DNA of 64,000 bases from Chlorobium sp. N1 (GTDB lineage Bacteria; Bacteroidota; Chlorobiia; Chlorobiales; Chlorobiaceae): the NCBI RefSeq assembly GCF_004332115.1, contig NZ_SJPA01000003.1:62001-126000 (forward strand), read 5' to 3'. The notes below the pieces were generated by a model that was not told where the DNA came from, searched no databases, and saw only the letters and a program-made list of their open reading frames with translations. A program made the translations under genes and the position numbers. Positions 11,415 to 20,497 of the stretch are shown one piece after another (position 1 is the first letter of the stretch; each line of letters begins with the position of its first letter).

Positions 11415-11933
11415 ATGGCGAAAACATCAGCAAAGAATATCCGGCCCGGCGAACTGAACCTCAAGGAGAAGCTCGTCCACATCAACAGGACCGCCAAGGT
11501 GGTCAAGGGTGGCAAGCGCTTCGGCTTCAATGCCATCGTCGTCGTCGGCGATAAAGAGGGACATGTCGGCTACGGCCTCGGAAAGGCCAACGAAGTCCAG
11601 GACGCCATTGCCAAGGGTGTCGAGGACGGCAAGAAGAACGTCGTCAAGGTTCCGATCATCAAGGGAACCATCCCGCACCAGATCGTTGCCAAGTATGGCT
11701 CGGCAAAAGTGCTCATGAAGCCTGCGACCCCGGGTACCGGACTCATCGCCGGCGGTGCCGTCAGGGCCGTGCTCGAAATGGCCGGAGTACACGATGTTCT
11801 CACCAAGTCGCTCGGATCCTCCAATCCCCACAACGTGGTGAAGGCTGCGATCCTCGGACTGAAGAGCATCTCCGATGCCAACGATGTTGCCGAGCGTCGG
11901 ACGAAGAGCCTCAAAGAGGTATTTGAAAGCTAA
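11415..11933 (+). CDS. rpsE: 30S ribosomal protein S5
   Basis: Decoding-fidelity protein of the small subunit. 172 residues. The double-stranded RNA-binding domain contains [20 protein letters not shown] near residues 20-40, then the [20 protein letters not shown] block. The C-terminal half has [19 protein letters not shown] and [14 protein letters not shown]. The spacing of 5 bp to the GTG, and 17 bp to the preferred ATG, of rpmD suggests coupled translation. Confidence 0.98.
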   Translation: MAKTSAKNIRPGELNLKEKLVHINRTAKVVKGGKRFGFNAIVVVGDKEGHVGYGLGKANEVQDAIAKGVEDGKKNVVKVPIIKGTIPHQIVAKYGSAKVLMKPATPGTGLIAGGAVRAVLEMAGVHDVLTKSLGSSNPHNVVKAAILGLKSISDANDVAERRTKSLKEVFES

Positions 11934-11950
11934 AATCTGTGAATGCGATC

Positions 11951-12136
11951 ATGAGCGATAAAAAACTGAAAATCACCCAGGTGCGCAGCATCATCGGTGG
12001 AACCAAAAAGCAGAAAGCCACCATCCAGGCACTTGGCCTCGGCCGCCCGAACTACTCGGTCGAGCGCAAGGACAACGCCTGCACCAGGGGGCAGATCAGG
12101 GTTGTCCAGCACCTCGTCAAGGTCGAGGAAGTCTGA
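11951..12136 (+). CDS. rpmD: 50S ribosomal protein L30
   Basis: Small large-subunit protein, 61 residues from the ATG at 11951 (MSDKKLKITQVRS). An in-frame GTG at 11939 would add four residues and is less likely given the family length of about 60. The core IGGTKKQKATIQALGLGR is typical. Lies between S5 and L15, the usual place. Confidence 0.94.
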   Translation: MSDKKLKITQVRSIIGGTKKQKATIQALGLGRPNYSVERKDNACTRGQIRVVQHLVKVEEV

Positions 12137-12170
12137 GATTTTTACTAATAGCAAGTCGGGAATTGAAACC

Positions 12171-12725
12171 ATGGATTTAAGTTCACTTCGTCCTGCAGAA
12201 GGCGCGGTAAAAAACAAGAAGCGTGTCGGTCGCGGCCAGGGTTCCGGCAACGGTACCACCGCAGGCAAGGGCAACAAGGGCCAGCAGGCGCGCAGCGGCT
12301 ACAAGAAGCCGATTAACGAGGGTGGACAGATCCCTGTCTACCGCAGGCTTCCCAAGTTCGGCTTCACCCCCGTCGACCGCAAGTCGGTCACCGCGGTGAA
12401 CCTGTCCCAGATAAGCCGCTGGGTCGAGCAGGGTCTCATCGAGAATGAGCTCGGCATCATCGAGCTGAAAGTGCTCTGCCACGCATCGAACACCGACTAC
12501 TTCAAGATTCTCGGTAACGGCGAGATCACTGCAGCCCTGAAAATCACCGCGCATGCGTTCAGCAAGTCGGCCGAAGCCAAGATCCAGGCTGCCGGCGGTG
12601 AGACGGTCACTGCCGTCCGTACCCTCGAGGAAGCGGCTCGCGTCAGGGATCTTGCGGTTGAGGACGCTCTCCTGAAACCGAAGGCCAAGCTGGTCAAGAG
12701 ATCCCGGAAAACCAAAAAGGACTGA
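12171..12725 (+). CDS. rplO: 50S ribosomal protein L15
   Basis: Late-assembly large-subunit protein. 184 residues from the ATG at 12171, which starts MDLSSLRPAEGAVKNKKRVG. The Gly-rich GRGQGSGNGTTAGKGNKGQQ follows. It is longer than E. coli L15 (144) because of a charged C-terminal extension (KPKAKLVKRSRKTKKD). The frame is open upstream into rpmD sequence without family similarity, so that part is excluded. Confidence 0.96.
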   Translation: MDLSSLRPAEGAVKNKKRVGRGQGSGNGTTAGKGNKGQQARSGYKKPINEGGQIPVYRRLPKFGFTPVDRKSVTAVNLSQISRWVEQGLIENELGIIELKVLCHASNTDYFKILGNGEITAALKITAHAFSKSAEAKIQAAGGETVTAVRTLEEAARVRDLAVEDALLKPKAKLVKRSRKTKKD

Positions 12726-12743
12726 CAGCACTAAAGGACTCTC

Positions 12744-14075
12744 ATGAAGCTTACCGAAAGCATACGGAACATCAACAAAATCCCTGAACTCCGTCAGAGG
12801 ATCCTTTATACGCTACTCCTCCTGTTTGTGTACAGGCTCGGTTCCCACATCACCATACCTGGTGTCGATGCGTCCGCCGTTGCGGGCGCATCGTCGTCAC
12901 ACTCGAACGACCTGTTCGGCCTGTTCGATCTCTTCGTCGGTGGCGCGTTCGCAAGGGCGTCGATCTTCTCGCTCGGCATCATGCCCTACATCTCCGCCTC
13001 GATCATCATCCAGCTTCTCGGTGCCGTTACCCCCTACTTCCAGAAACTCCAGCAGGAGGGCGAAGAGGGACGGCAGAAGATCAACCAGATGACCCGTCTC
13101 GGGACCATCTTCATCGCTGCGCTGCAGGCCTGGGGCGTGAGCGTCAGCCTTTCGAGCCCATCGTCCTTCGGCCATTCGGTCGTGCCCGACCCGGGATTCT
13201 TCTTCTCGCTCAGCGCCGTCATCATCCTGACTGCATCGACGGTCTTCGTCATGTGGCTCGGGGAGCGCATCACTGAGCAGGGGATCGGCAACGGCATCTC
13301 GCTCATCATCATGATCGGCATCCTGGCAGGATTTCCCGCCGCCCTTGTCAACGAGTACCGTTCGCTTTCGCTCGGCAGCAAGAACTGGATTATCGAGATC
13401 ATCATCCTGGCCATGATGGTGGCCATCGTCGCCTTCGTCGTACTGCTTACCGTCGGTACGCGCCGCGTTCCCGTCCAGCACGCCAAGCGGGTCGTCGGCC
13501 GCAAGGTTTACGGCGGGGGAACCCAGTACATCCCGATGCGCATCAATACGGCCGGCGTCATGCCGATCATCTTCGCGCAGTCGATCATGTTCCTTCCGAG
13601 CACGTTCCTCTCTTTCTTCCCCGACAGCGAGGTCATGCAGAGCGTCGCCTCCATCTTCGCCTACGATTCATGGTGGTACGCCCTCATGTTCGGCACCATG
13701 ATCGTCTTCTTCACATACTTCTATACTGCCATAGCCTTCAATCCGAAGGAGGTCGCCGACACCATGCGCCGCCAGGGCGGGTTCATTCCCGGTGTCCGTC
13801 CCGGCAAAAGCACTGCCGACTTCATCGACAACATCCTGACACGCATCACGCTTCCCGGAGCGGTCTCGCTGGCGCTGATCGCGGTTCTGCCGACCTTCCT
13901 CACCAAGTTTGCCAACGTCACCCCCGGCTTCGCCCAGTTCTTCGGCGGAACCAGCCTGCTCATCATCGTCGGTGTCGGACTTGACACCCTGCAGCAGGTC
14001 GAGAGTCACCTCCTCATGCGCCATTACGACGGCTTCATGAAAGCCGGTAAGACCCGCGGCCGCCAGGGGCGCTAA
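12744..14075 (+). CDS. secY: Preprotein translocase subunit SecY
   Basis: Channel subunit of the Sec translocon in the cytoplasmic membrane. 443 residues with about ten hydrophobic segments. Family signatures are RLGSHITIPGVD near residue 32, IMPYISASIIIQLL near residue 78, and the C5 loop GGFIPGVRPGKSTADFI near residue 347. The plug region contains LFGLFDLFVGGAFARASIFSLG split across residues 54-75. It lies 18 bp after rplO, as in nearly all spc operons. Confidence 0.98.
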   Translation: MKLTESIRNINKIPELRQRILYTLLLLFVYRLGSHITIPGVDASAVAGASSSHSNDLFGLFDLFVGGAFARASIFSLGIMPYISASIIIQLLGAVTPYFQKLQQEGEEGRQKINQMTRLGTIFIAALQAWGVSVSLSSPSSFGHSVVPDPGFFFSLSAVIILTASTVFVMWLGERITEQGIGNGISLIIMIGILAGFPAALVNEYRSLSLGSKNWIIEIIILAMMVAIVAFVVLLTVGTRRVPVQHAKRVVGRKVYGGGTQYIPMRINTAGVMPIIFAQSIMFLPSTFLSFFPDSEVMQSVASIFAYDSWWYALMFGTMIVFFTYFYTAIAFNPKEVADTMRRQGGFIPGVRPGKSTADFIDNILTRITLPGAVSLALIAVLPTFLTKFANVTPGFAQFFGGTSLLIIVGVGLDTLQQVESHLLMRHYDGFMKAGKTRGRQGR

Positions 14076-14089
14076 AGAAAAGGGTACGC

Positions 14090-14896
14090 ATGATCACCAT
14101 TAAAAGCGAAAGGGAAATCGAGCTGATGCGGGAGTCCGGAGCGATCGTCGCCCGGACCCTCGACATGCTTGAAACCGAGATTCGCTCCGGCATGACCACA
14201 AAGGATCTCGATGTCATGGCCGAAGAGTTTATCCGCAGCCAGCAGGCCGTCCCGAGTTTCCTCAACTACGCTCCGAAAGGAGACCCCGACGCCACCCCCT
14301 ATCCGGCGACGCTCTGTGTCTCGATCAACGAAGAGGTGGTACACGGAATTCCGAGCAAGAAGCGCGTCATCAGGGAGGGGGACATCGTCTCCGTCGACTG
14401 CGGCGCCCTGAAGGGGGGTTACCACGGCGACTCCGCCCGCACCTTCATCGTCGGCGAGGTTCCCGATGAGGTCCGCCAGCTGGTAGAAGAGACGCGGGAG
14501 TCGCTCATGCGCGGCATCGAAATGGCCGTGGCCGGCAACCGCCTGCACGACATTTCGGCCGCCGTCGAACAGCATGCCCGCTCGTTCGGCTACAGCGTCA
14601 TCGAGAACATGGTCGGCCACGGCATCGGCAGCGAACTTCACGAGGATCCGCCGGTGCCCAATTACGGCCGCCCTCACACCGGTGTCACGCTCCGCGAGGG
14701 GATGACGCTCGCCATCGAGCCCATGATCGCCCTCGGCCGTTCGCGCCGCGCGGTGACGAAGCGGGGCGGATGGGTTGCGGTCACCGAGGACGGAAGGCCG
14801 TCGGCACATTTTGAACACACGATCGTGGTACGCAAGGGGGGAGCCGAGATTCTGACCGGTTCGTTCCTCCCTGAAAGCGTCGCGAAAACACACTAG
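14090..14896 (+). CDS. map: Methionine aminopeptidase, type I
   Basis: Removes the initiator methionine from nascent proteins. 268 residues, pita-bread fold. The metal ligands can be placed: Asp in [11 protein letters not shown], Asp in YHGDSARTF, His in [12 protein letters not shown], Glu in LAIEPMIAL, and Glu in HFEHTIVV. The start [17 protein letters not shown] is canonical, without the N-terminal zinc-finger extension. It lies 14 bp after secY and before infA, a common arrangement. Confidence 0.97.
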   Translation: MITIKSEREIELMRESGAIVARTLDMLETEIRSGMTTKDLDVMAEEFIRSQQAVPSFLNYAPKGDPDATPYPATLCVSINEEVVHGIPSKKRVIREGDIVSVDCGALKGGYHGDSARTFIVGEVPDEVRQLVEETRESLMRGIEMAVAGNRLHDISAAVEQHARSFGYSVIENMVGHGIGSELHEDPPVPNYGRPHTGVTLREGMTLAIEPMIALGRSRRAVTKRGGWVAVTEDGRPSAHFEHTIVVRKGGAEILTGSFLPESVAKTH

Positions 14897-14916
14897 AGCA
14901 CAAAGGAGCGATTACC

Positions 14917-15135
14917 GTGGCCAAGGAAGAAGCAATTGAGATCGAAGGCGAAATTCTTGAAGCGCTGCCGAACGCGCAGTTCAAGGTGAAGCTTGAAAAC
15001 GGCCTTGAAGTGCTGGCGCACGTCTCAGGCAAGATCCGGATGCACTACATCCGCATCCTTCCCGGAGACAAGGTGAAGGTGCAGATTTCACCCTACGACA
15101 TCAGCAAGGGGCGCATCACCTACCGGTACAAATAA
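14917..15135 (+). CDS. infA: Translation initiation factor IF-1
   Basis: OB-fold factor that occupies the A site during initiation. 72 residues with a GTG start preceded by AAAGGAGCG. The sequence reads [19 protein letters not shown] and later [19 protein letters not shown] and [11 protein letters not shown], all diagnostic. After its stop comes a 112-bp AT-rich gap before rpmJ, the longest gap in the r-protein run and a candidate site for an extra promoter for the alpha genes. Confidence 0.98.
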   Translation: MAKEEAIEIEGEILEALPNAQFKVKLENGLEVLAHVSGKIRMHYIRILPGDKVKVQISPYDISKGRITYRYK

Positions 15136-15247
15136 ATACATTATTCAGGCTGTGTAGTGTTGGTTCTTTGAACTTTATTCGTTACATTACATGCCTTTTC
15201 AGATTTTGCACTTTTCGTTGATTTAATTTTCGCATGTGAGGGCTACT

Positions 15248-15364
15248 ATGAAAGTCTATTCGTCTATCAAAAAAAGGTGTGAGCACTGCCGCATCATCAA
15301 GCGCAAGGGCAAGCGGTTCGTCATCTGCAAGGTGAATCCGAGCCACAAGCAGCGCCAGGGTTGA
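15248..15364 (+). CDS. rpmJ: 50S ribosomal protein L36 (zinc-binding form)
   Basis: The smallest ribosomal protein, 38 residues, found by reading the gap between infA and rpsM. It begins [20 protein letters not shown] and ends with SHKQRQG. The zinc ligands Cys-x2-Cys, then Cys (FVICKV) and His (PSHKQ), are all present, so this is the C+ form. GTGAGGGC precedes the ATG as a weak ribosome-binding site. Its position before rpsM is universal. Confidence 0.97.
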
Positions 15365-15402
15365 TCTTCTGCGTACAATCAAACAGAACTTTATAAGAGA
15401 AT

Positions 15403-15780
15403 ATGAGGATAGCTGGGGTAAATCTGCCGTTAAACAAGCATGCGGTCATTGCACTGACCCATGTCTATGGCATAGGGAACACAACTGCAAAGACCATTCT
15501 TAAGAGGGCCGGCATTGCACCCGACAGGAAGATTTCCGACCTGAACGACGCCGAAGCGCATGCGATCAGGGAGCTTATCGCCGAAGAGTACAAAGTCGAG
15601 GGTCAGGCCCGAGGCGAGCAGCAGCTTGCCATCAAGCGCCTGATGGACATCGGCTGCTACCGTGGCCTCCGCCACCGCCGCTCGCTGCCTGTCCGCGGAC
15701 AGAACACGCAGACCAACGCCAGGACCAGGAAAGGTAAGCGCAAGACGGTTGCCGGCAAGAAGAAGGCGGCCAGGAAGTAA
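15403..15780 (+). CDS. rpsM: 30S ribosomal protein S13
   Basis: Head protein that contacts the P-site tRNA and bridges the subunits. 125 residues. It begins [20 protein letters not shown] and contains [20 protein letters not shown] and the basic tail [20 protein letters not shown]. First of the S13-S11-S4-alpha-L17 group. Confidence 0.98.
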   Translation: MRIAGVNLPLNKHAVIALTHVYGIGNTTAKTILKRAGIAPDRKISDLNDAEAHAIRELIAEEYKVEGQARGEQQLAIKRLMDIGCYRGLRHRRSLPVRGQNTQTNARTRKGKRKTVAGKKKAARK

Positions 15781-15825
15781 CAGGATACAGAACTACAAAC
15801 TTCGAGATTAAAGCGTTTATAACCC

Positions 15826-16209
15826 ATGGCTACAGTCAGCAGGAAAAAGAAGAAGGTCAAGGTCACTCCCGAGGGCGTCGTCCACATCAAGGCGTCGTTC
15901 AACAATATCATGGTGACCATCACCGACGTGCAGGGCAACACCGTCTCCTGGTCGAGCGCCGGCAAGAACGGCTTCAGGGGATCGAAGAAGAATACCCCCT
16001 ACGCCTCACAGGTAACCTCCGAAGGTGCCGCCAAGGAAGCCTACGATCTTGGTATGCGCCATGTCGACGTCTTCATCAAGGGCCCCGGCGCCGGTCGTGA
16101 CGCGGCTATCCGCGCACTCCAGGGCGCAGGTCTCGAAGTCCGCTCGATCAAGGACATCACCCCGCTGCCGCACAACGGCTGCCGCCCTCCGAAGCGCAGA
16201 AGGGTCTGA
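15826..16209 (+). CDS. rpsK: 30S ribosomal protein S11
   Basis: Platform protein lining the mRNA path near the E site. 127 residues. Family motifs are [33 protein letters not shown] and the C-terminal [16 protein letters not shown]. It lies 45 bp after rpsM. Confidence 0.98.
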   Translation: MATVSRKKKKVKVTPEGVVHIKASFNNIMVTITDVQGNTVSWSSAGKNGFRGSKKNTPYASQVTSEGAAKEAYDLGMRHVDVFIKGPGAGRDAAIRALQGAGLEVRSIKDITPLPHNGCRPPKRRRV

Positions 16210-16248
16210 TATTTCATATTCATAGAATTTTTCAATGACGCAATTGAT

Positions 16249-16860
16249 ATGGCACGATTCAGAGGTTCAATAACGAAAGTTTCCCGCAGGCTTGGCGTTG
16301 CGCTTTCCCCGAAAGCCGAGAAATATCTGGAGCGCCGCCCGTTCGCTCCCGGCCAGCACGGCCAGGGCCGCAGGGGCAAGATCTCCGAATACGCACTGCA
16401 GCTTCGCGAGAAGCAGAAGATGAAGTACCTCTACGGCATCCTCGAAAAGCAGTTCCGCAACTACTACAAGAAGGCTGTTTCGCAGCGCGGCGTCACCGGT
16501 GACAACCTCGTGAAGCTGCTCGAGCGCCGTCTCGACAACGTGGTGTTCCGCGCAGGATTCGCCCCGTCACGCGCAGGCGCACGCCAGCTCGTTTCGCACG
16601 GCCATCTTCTCGTCAACGGCAAGAAGGTCAACATTCCCTCGTTCCTCGTCTCTCCCGGCGACCTCATCGAGTTCCGCCAGAAGAGCCGCAACATGGATGC
16701 TGTGGCCGATGCCCTCAACCGTACCCCCGAGTCGCGTATCCCTTCATGGGTGCAGGTCGACAAGGCCAACCAGAAAGCAGTTTTCCTCAGTGTGCCTGAG
16801 CGCGTCGATGTACAGGAACCCTTTAACGAGCAGTTGGTCGTTGAGTTGTATTCGAAGTGA
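16249..16860 (+). CDS. rpsD: 30S ribosomal protein S4
   Basis: Primary 16S rRNA-binding protein at the mRNA entry; in E. coli it regulates the alpha operon. 203 residues. The S4 RNA-binding domain is visible: [19 protein letters not shown], then [20 protein letters not shown]. The N-terminal Zn-type cysteines of some S4 proteins are absent ([18 protein letters not shown]). In standard order. Confidence 0.98.
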   Translation: MARFRGSITKVSRRLGVALSPKAEKYLERRPFAPGQHGQGRRGKISEYALQLREKQKMKYLYGILEKQFRNYYKKAVSQRGVTGDNLVKLLERRLDNVVFRAGFAPSRAGARQLVSHGHLLVNGKKVNIPSFLVSPGDLIEFRQKSRNMDAVADALNRTPESRIPSWVQVDKANQKAVFLSVPERVDVQEPFNEQLVVELYSK

Positions 16861-16889
16861 CTTTAATGAATTCTAAGGTATAAATGACT

Positions 16890-17876
16890 ATGATATACCA
16901 GATGCAGATGCCTGCGAAAATAGAGGTTGACGAGGCTACTCATACTGACCAGTTCGGCCGTTTCATCGCCCAGCCGCTCGAGCGCGGATATGGTGTGACG
17001 CTCGGCAATATGATGAGAAGGGTGCTCCTTGCCTCCCTGCCGGGGACTGCGATCACCGGAATCAAGGTGGATGGTGTATTCCATGAGTTCTCCGCGATCG
17101 AAGGCGTCCGCGAGGATGTTCCCGAAATCGTCCTCAACCTGAAGAAAGTCCGTTTCAAGTCGACCTGCAAGAGAAGCTGCAAGACCACGCTCAGCATCGT
17201 CGGCCCGAAAGATTTCACCGCCGGTGACATCGTGGCCCAGGAGGGCGAGTTCGAGGTTCTCAACAAGGATCTGCACATCGCAACCGTCAACGAGGGCACC
17301 ACGCTCAATATCGACGTGTATGTAGGCCGCGGCCGCGGCTACACTCCCGCTGAGGAGAGCCGCCCCGACAGCATGCCGATCGGCTACATCGCCATCGATG
17401 CGATCTACACCCCGATCCGCAATGTGAAGTTCGCTGTCGAGAACACCCGCGTCGGGCAGCGTACCGACTACGAGAAAATGGTGCTCGACGTCGAGACCGA
17501 CGGCTCCATCACCCCCGATGACTCCATCAGTCTTGCCGGCCGGATCATCAACGAGCATGTCACCTTCTTCGCCAACTTCTCGCCGACCGAGGAAGAGTTC
17601 ACCGAAGAGGAGTACAAGCAGCAGGACGACGAGTTCGAGACCATGCGCCGTCTTCTCAATACCAAGATCGAGGATCTCGACCTTTCCGTCCGTTCGCACA
17701 ACTGCCTCCGCCTTGCCGAGATCGACACCATCGGTGACCTGGTTTCACGCAAGGAGGACGAACTGCTCAACTACAAGAACTTCGGCAAGAAGTCGCTGAC
17801 TGAACTGAAGGAGCAGCTGGAGAAGTTCGAACTCAAGTTCGGCATGGACATCACCCGCTACCAGATGAAGGGCTAA
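16890..17876 (+). CDS. rpoA: RNA polymerase alpha subunit
   Basis: Assembly platform of RNA polymerase; the C-terminal domain binds UP elements and activators. 328 residues from ATG 16890; an ATG two codons upstream (16884) is also possible. The N-terminal domain shows [20 protein letters not shown] and [18 protein letters not shown]. The acidic linker ([17 protein letters not shown]) leads to the C-terminal domain with [20 protein letters not shown] and [15 protein letters not shown]. Follows rpsD by 29 bp. Confidence 0.97.
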   Translation: MIYQMQMPAKIEVDEATHTDQFGRFIAQPLERGYGVTLGNMMRRVLLASLPGTAITGIKVDGVFHEFSAIEGVREDVPEIVLNLKKVRFKSTCKRSCKTTLSIVGPKDFTAGDIVAQEGEFEVLNKDLHIATVNEGTTLNIDVYVGRGRGYTPAEESRPDSMPIGYIAIDAIYTPIRNVKFAVENTRVGQRTDYEKMVLDVETDGSITPDDSISLAGRIINEHVTFFANFSPTEEEFTEEEYKQQDDEFETMRRLLNTKIEDLDLSVRSHNCLRLAEIDTIGDLVSRKEDELLNYKNFGKKSLTELKEQLEKFELKFGMDITRYQMKG

Positions 17877-17920
17877 TACAGTTAACCGTTTTTAAGAATT
17901 TTTGAGATCAGGAACCAGTC

Positions 17921-18463
17921 ATGCGTAAAGTCAAGCCGGCAAGAAAACTCGGAAGGAACGCCGCCCACAGGAAGGCTACGCTCAGCAGCCTTTCCACCCA
18001 GCTGCTCCTCCACAAGCGCATCGAGACCACCGAGGCCAAGGCCAAGGAGACCCGCAAGGTCGTAGAGAAGATCATCACCAAGGCCCGCAAGGGTACTGTC
18101 CACGCGCAGCGTGAGATCTTCAAGGATATTCGCGATAAGGAAGCCATCAAGACCCTGTTCGAAGAGATCGTCGGCAAGGTCGGCGACCGCCCGGGCGGCT
18201 ACACCCGTATCGTGAAGCTCTGCCCCCGTTTCGGCGATGCAGCCAAGATGGCAGTGATCGAGCTCGTCGACTTCACCGAGGCGCCCGTGGCGGCTCCGAA
18301 GGCGGCCAAGCAGGATCGTTCAAAGCGCGTCAAGGGTTCCAAGAAGGCAGAAGGCGAGGCCGTGGCGCCTGCACCGAAGACGGCTCCGAAAGCGAAGGCT
18401 GAGCCCGAAGCCGAAGCGCCTGCCGAGGCCAAGGCTCCCGAAGCCCCCGAGTCCGCAGAATAA
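17921..18463 (+). CDS. rplQ: 50S ribosomal protein L17 with long C-terminal tail
   Basis: Tunnel-exit-side large-subunit protein. The first ~120 residues are canonical: [37 protein letters not shown], and [19 protein letters not shown]. The remaining ~60 residues are a low-complexity Ala/Pro/Glu/Lys tail (for example [20 protein letters not shown]), making it 180 residues against about 127 in E. coli. Such tails occur in several Bacteroidota/Chlorobiota L17 proteins. Last gene of the cluster; a terminator follows within 5 bp. Confidence 0.97.
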   Translation: MRKVKPARKLGRNAAHRKATLSSLSTQLLLHKRIETTEAKAKETRKVVEKIITKARKGTVHAQREIFKDIRDKEAIKTLFEEIVGKVGDRPGGYTRIVKLCPRFGDAAKMAVIELVDFTEAPVAAPKAAKQDRSKRVKGSKKAEGEAVAPAPKTAPKAKAEPEAEAPAEAKAPEAPESAE

Positions 18464-18467
18464 GCAG

Positions 18468-18491
18468 AAGGGCCCGTTTCCGGGCCCTTTT
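18468..18491 (+). terminator. Intrinsic terminator of the ribosomal protein run
   Basis: A 9-bp stem (18468-18476 with 18481-18489) closes a 4-base loop and ends in TTTT. It starts 4 bp after the rplQ stop and is the natural end of the S10-spc-alpha transcript. Confidence 0.9.
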
Positions 18492-18502
18492 CTGTCGCAA
18501 TC

Positions 18503-18550
18503 GATAGTCATTGTCGTCCGGGAGTTCACTCCCTGGGGACAATGACTATC
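18503..18550. repeat. Long palindrome between convergent rplQ and rsmG
   Basis: A perfect 13-bp inverted repeat (18503-18515 with 18538-18550) encloses a second stem, GGGAG/CTCCC (18520-18524 with 18529-18533), around a TTCA loop. The right arm lies in the last codons of rsmG and the inner stem spans its stop codon. No T-run follows in either direction, so a standard intrinsic terminator is not indicated. Confidence 0.75.
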
Positions 18551-19191
18551 TGCTTTTCAGAGAAGAACGGGCTGATGTCCTCAATCGGATGCAGCTCGAC
18601 TTTCGAGGGGAACCCGTCGGTTTCCTCGCCATCCTTCAGTGCTTCTCGAATCTCCTTTTTCAGATTCCCCCCTTTCAGGCAGGCCAGTAAGCCGCCCTTC
18701 TTGAGGAGCGGCCGGGCGTAGCGGCAGAGGTCGGCAAGCGGCGCCACCTGGCGGCTCAGCACGGTGTCGAACAAGAGTCCCCTGAGCTCCTCCACGCGTG
18801 AGTGCAGGGCGGTCGCGTTCTTGAGCCCGAGGGCCTCGATCATGGCCTTGCATGCGGTGATCTTCTTGCCGGTCGCGTCGACAAGGAGGAACTGCGTTCC
18901 GGGGAACGCGATGGCGAGCGGTATGCCCGGCAGGCCGCCCCCTGTTCCGAGGTCGAGCACCTTTTCCCCTTCGCTGAACGGGTGGTGGATACTGAGGAGC
19001 AGCGAGTGGAAGACGTGCTTGAGGATGACCGGCGCGTCCTCCTTGCGGCTGATGAGGTTGATCTTCCGGTTCCACTCCCCGAGCAAATCCGCATAGCGCA
19101 CGAGCTGGTCGAGCTGTGCAGGCTGGAGCTCGATGCCCTCTGCGCTGCAGAGTGACTGGAGCAACTGTCGCGGTTCGGAGTTCTGGTCCAT
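18526..19191 (-). CDS. rsmG: 16S rRNA (guanine-527-N7) methyltransferase RsmG (GidB)
   Basis: SAM-dependent methyltransferase that makes m7G527 in 16S rRNA. 221 residues. The SAM-binding motif [20 protein letters not shown] lies near residues 79-98, and the N-terminal helix region [20 protein letters not shown] is diagnostic. The family motif [22 protein letters not shown] follows. It is transcribed against the r-protein cluster and divergently from the sugar-nucleotide gene. Its stop codon lies inside a long palindrome. Confidence 0.95.
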   Translation of the reverse strand: MDQNSEPRQLLQSLCSAEGIELQPAQLDQLVRYADLLGEWNRKINLISRKEDAPVILKHVFHSLLLSIHHPFSEGEKVLDLGTGGGLPGIPLAIAFPGTQFLLVDATGKKITACKAMIEALGLKNATALHSRVEELRGLLFDTVLSRQVAPLADLCRYARPLLKKGGLLACLKGGNLKKEIREALKDGEETDGFPSKVELHPIEDISPFFSEKQIVIVPRE

Positions 19192-19206
19192 GGAGCGGGG
19201 TGTTGA

Positions 19207-19246
19207 GGGTGAACGGTCTCTTGTGCCGGCGCAGCGGCACTCACCC
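19207..19246. promoter_or_regulatory. Nested hairpin upstream of rsmG
   Basis: GGGTGA (19207-19212) pairs with TCACCC (19241-19246), and inside it GTGCCG (19223-19228) pairs with CGGCAC (19235-19240) around GCGCAG. It lies 15 bp upstream of the rsmG start in its probable leader, in the divergent gap to the next gene. No T-run follows. Function unknown. Confidence 0.35.
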
Positions 19247-19371
19247 CTAAAGTAAGGGTTTGCACCGATTTTTCAACCTGATTCCCGTTTTGGCCTCCGC
19301 TGCCGTACCTTACTGGAGAGGGCGGTTCCCCCTGCCGTCGTACGAAGCAGCTTCTAAAGAAAGGGGGCATC

Positions 19372-20490
19372 ATGCAGAGAGCAAGGGAGTGCGGCCTGTA
19401 CGCCGTGATTCTGGCCGGGGGATCGGGGCGGGCGCTGTGGCCGATGAGCAGGGAGGGAAAACCAGGACCGTTCCTCGACCTGCTCGGCGACGGCCCGATG
19501 ATACGGCATACGATCCGCCGTGCGCGGCGCATTACCAGTCCCGAGCACGTGCTTGTCGTCACCGATGCCCGGGGGCGAGGCCTGCTCGGGGAGTGTGGGG
19601 TCCGGCTGGAGAAGGGCTCGCTTATCCTCGAGCCGTTCCAGCGGGGAACGGCTGCGGCCATAGCTCTGGCGGCCGCGCATGTCAGGCGCCGGGATCCCGA
19701 GGCCGTGCTCGTCGTCCTGCCATCCGACCACGTCATCCTGAACGAAGAGGCGTTCGAGGCCGTGCTGCTCTCGGCCGTCGCCGAGGCGCGCCGCAAGGAG
19801 TCGCTGGTCCTGCTGGGCATCCGTCCCAGATCCCCCGAGACCGTCTATGGGTATATTCAGGCCGGCCGGCCGCTCGGCCGCCCCCACGTCGGGGGCTGCA
19901 CCGCCAATGCGCTCTACCGGGCCCGCTCATTTGCCGAGAAGCCTGATCTTGCCACCGCAATCCGTTTTGTCGAAAGCGGGGACTTCTACTGGAACAGCGG
20001 TATCTTCGCCGCCCATGTGGACGTGCTCTTCGAGGCCTACCGCCAGGCCCTTCCCGACTTGTACCGCGATATGCTCGCCATCGAGGACGCCATCGGCACG
20101 AAAGCCGAGGTGAGGGTGGTCTCCGAGGTGTATTCGTGGATCCATCCGGGCTCGGTCGACGCGGCCGTGATGGAAAAGGTGGACGGGATCGTGCTGCTTG
20201 CGGGGGAGTTCGGCTGGCACGATCCGGGGAGCTGGGACGAGGTGGCTTCGCTCGTTGCCGAACGGAGGGCGTTTGCCGGCGAGGGTGACGAGCCGGAGAC
20301 CGTCCGGCTGGAGGGGGAGAACACGTTCATCCGAAAGCCCGGAGGCAAGGTCGTGGCAGTGATCGGTGCGAGCGAGCTCATCATCGTCGACACGCCCGAC
20401 GCACTCCTGGTGTGCGCGAAAGGAGAGTCCCACCGGATCGGTGAGGCGCTCGACCGGCTTTGGCGGGAGCGCATGGACGAGCACCTGTAG
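19372..20490 (+). CDS. Mannose-1-phosphate guanylyltransferase-like nucleotidyltransferase
   Basis: Nucleotide-sugar pyrophosphorylase of the ManC/CpsB family, expected to make GDP-mannose from mannose-1-phosphate and GTP for polysaccharide. 372 residues. The N-terminal VILAGGSG is present, but the signature normally reading GTRLWPLSR reads GRALWPMSR, and the following KPKQF is KPGPF. Downstream motifs are normal: PSDHVI near residue 120, FAEKPD, FYWNSGIF near residue 205, GWHDPGSWDEV near residue 282. AAGGGGG lies upstream of the ATG. It converges with cysS. Family is clear; exact substrate is inferred. Confidence 0.8.
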   Translation: MQRARECGLYAVILAGGSGRALWPMSREGKPGPFLDLLGDGPMIRHTIRRARRITSPEHVLVVTDARGRGLLGECGVRLEKGSLILEPFQRGTAAAIALAAAHVRRRDPEAVLVVLPSDHVILNEEAFEAVLLSAVAEARRKESLVLLGIRPRSPETVYGYIQAGRPLGRPHVGGCTANALYRARSFAEKPDLATAIRFVESGDFYWNSGIFAAHVDVLFEAYRQALPDLYRDMLAIEDAIGTKAEVRVVSEVYSWIHPGSVDAAVMEKVDGIVLLAGEFGWHDPGSWDEVASLVAERRAFAGEGDEPETVRLEGENTFIRKPGGKVVAVIGASELIIVDTPDALLVCAKGESHRIGEALDRLWRERMDEHL

Positions 20491-20497
20491 GGTGCCG

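Noticed and set aside
15136-15247. Promoter for the alpha genes in the AT-rich infA-rpmJ gap
   Set aside because: AT-rich sequence with loose matches, but no clear -35/-10 pair with proper spacing.
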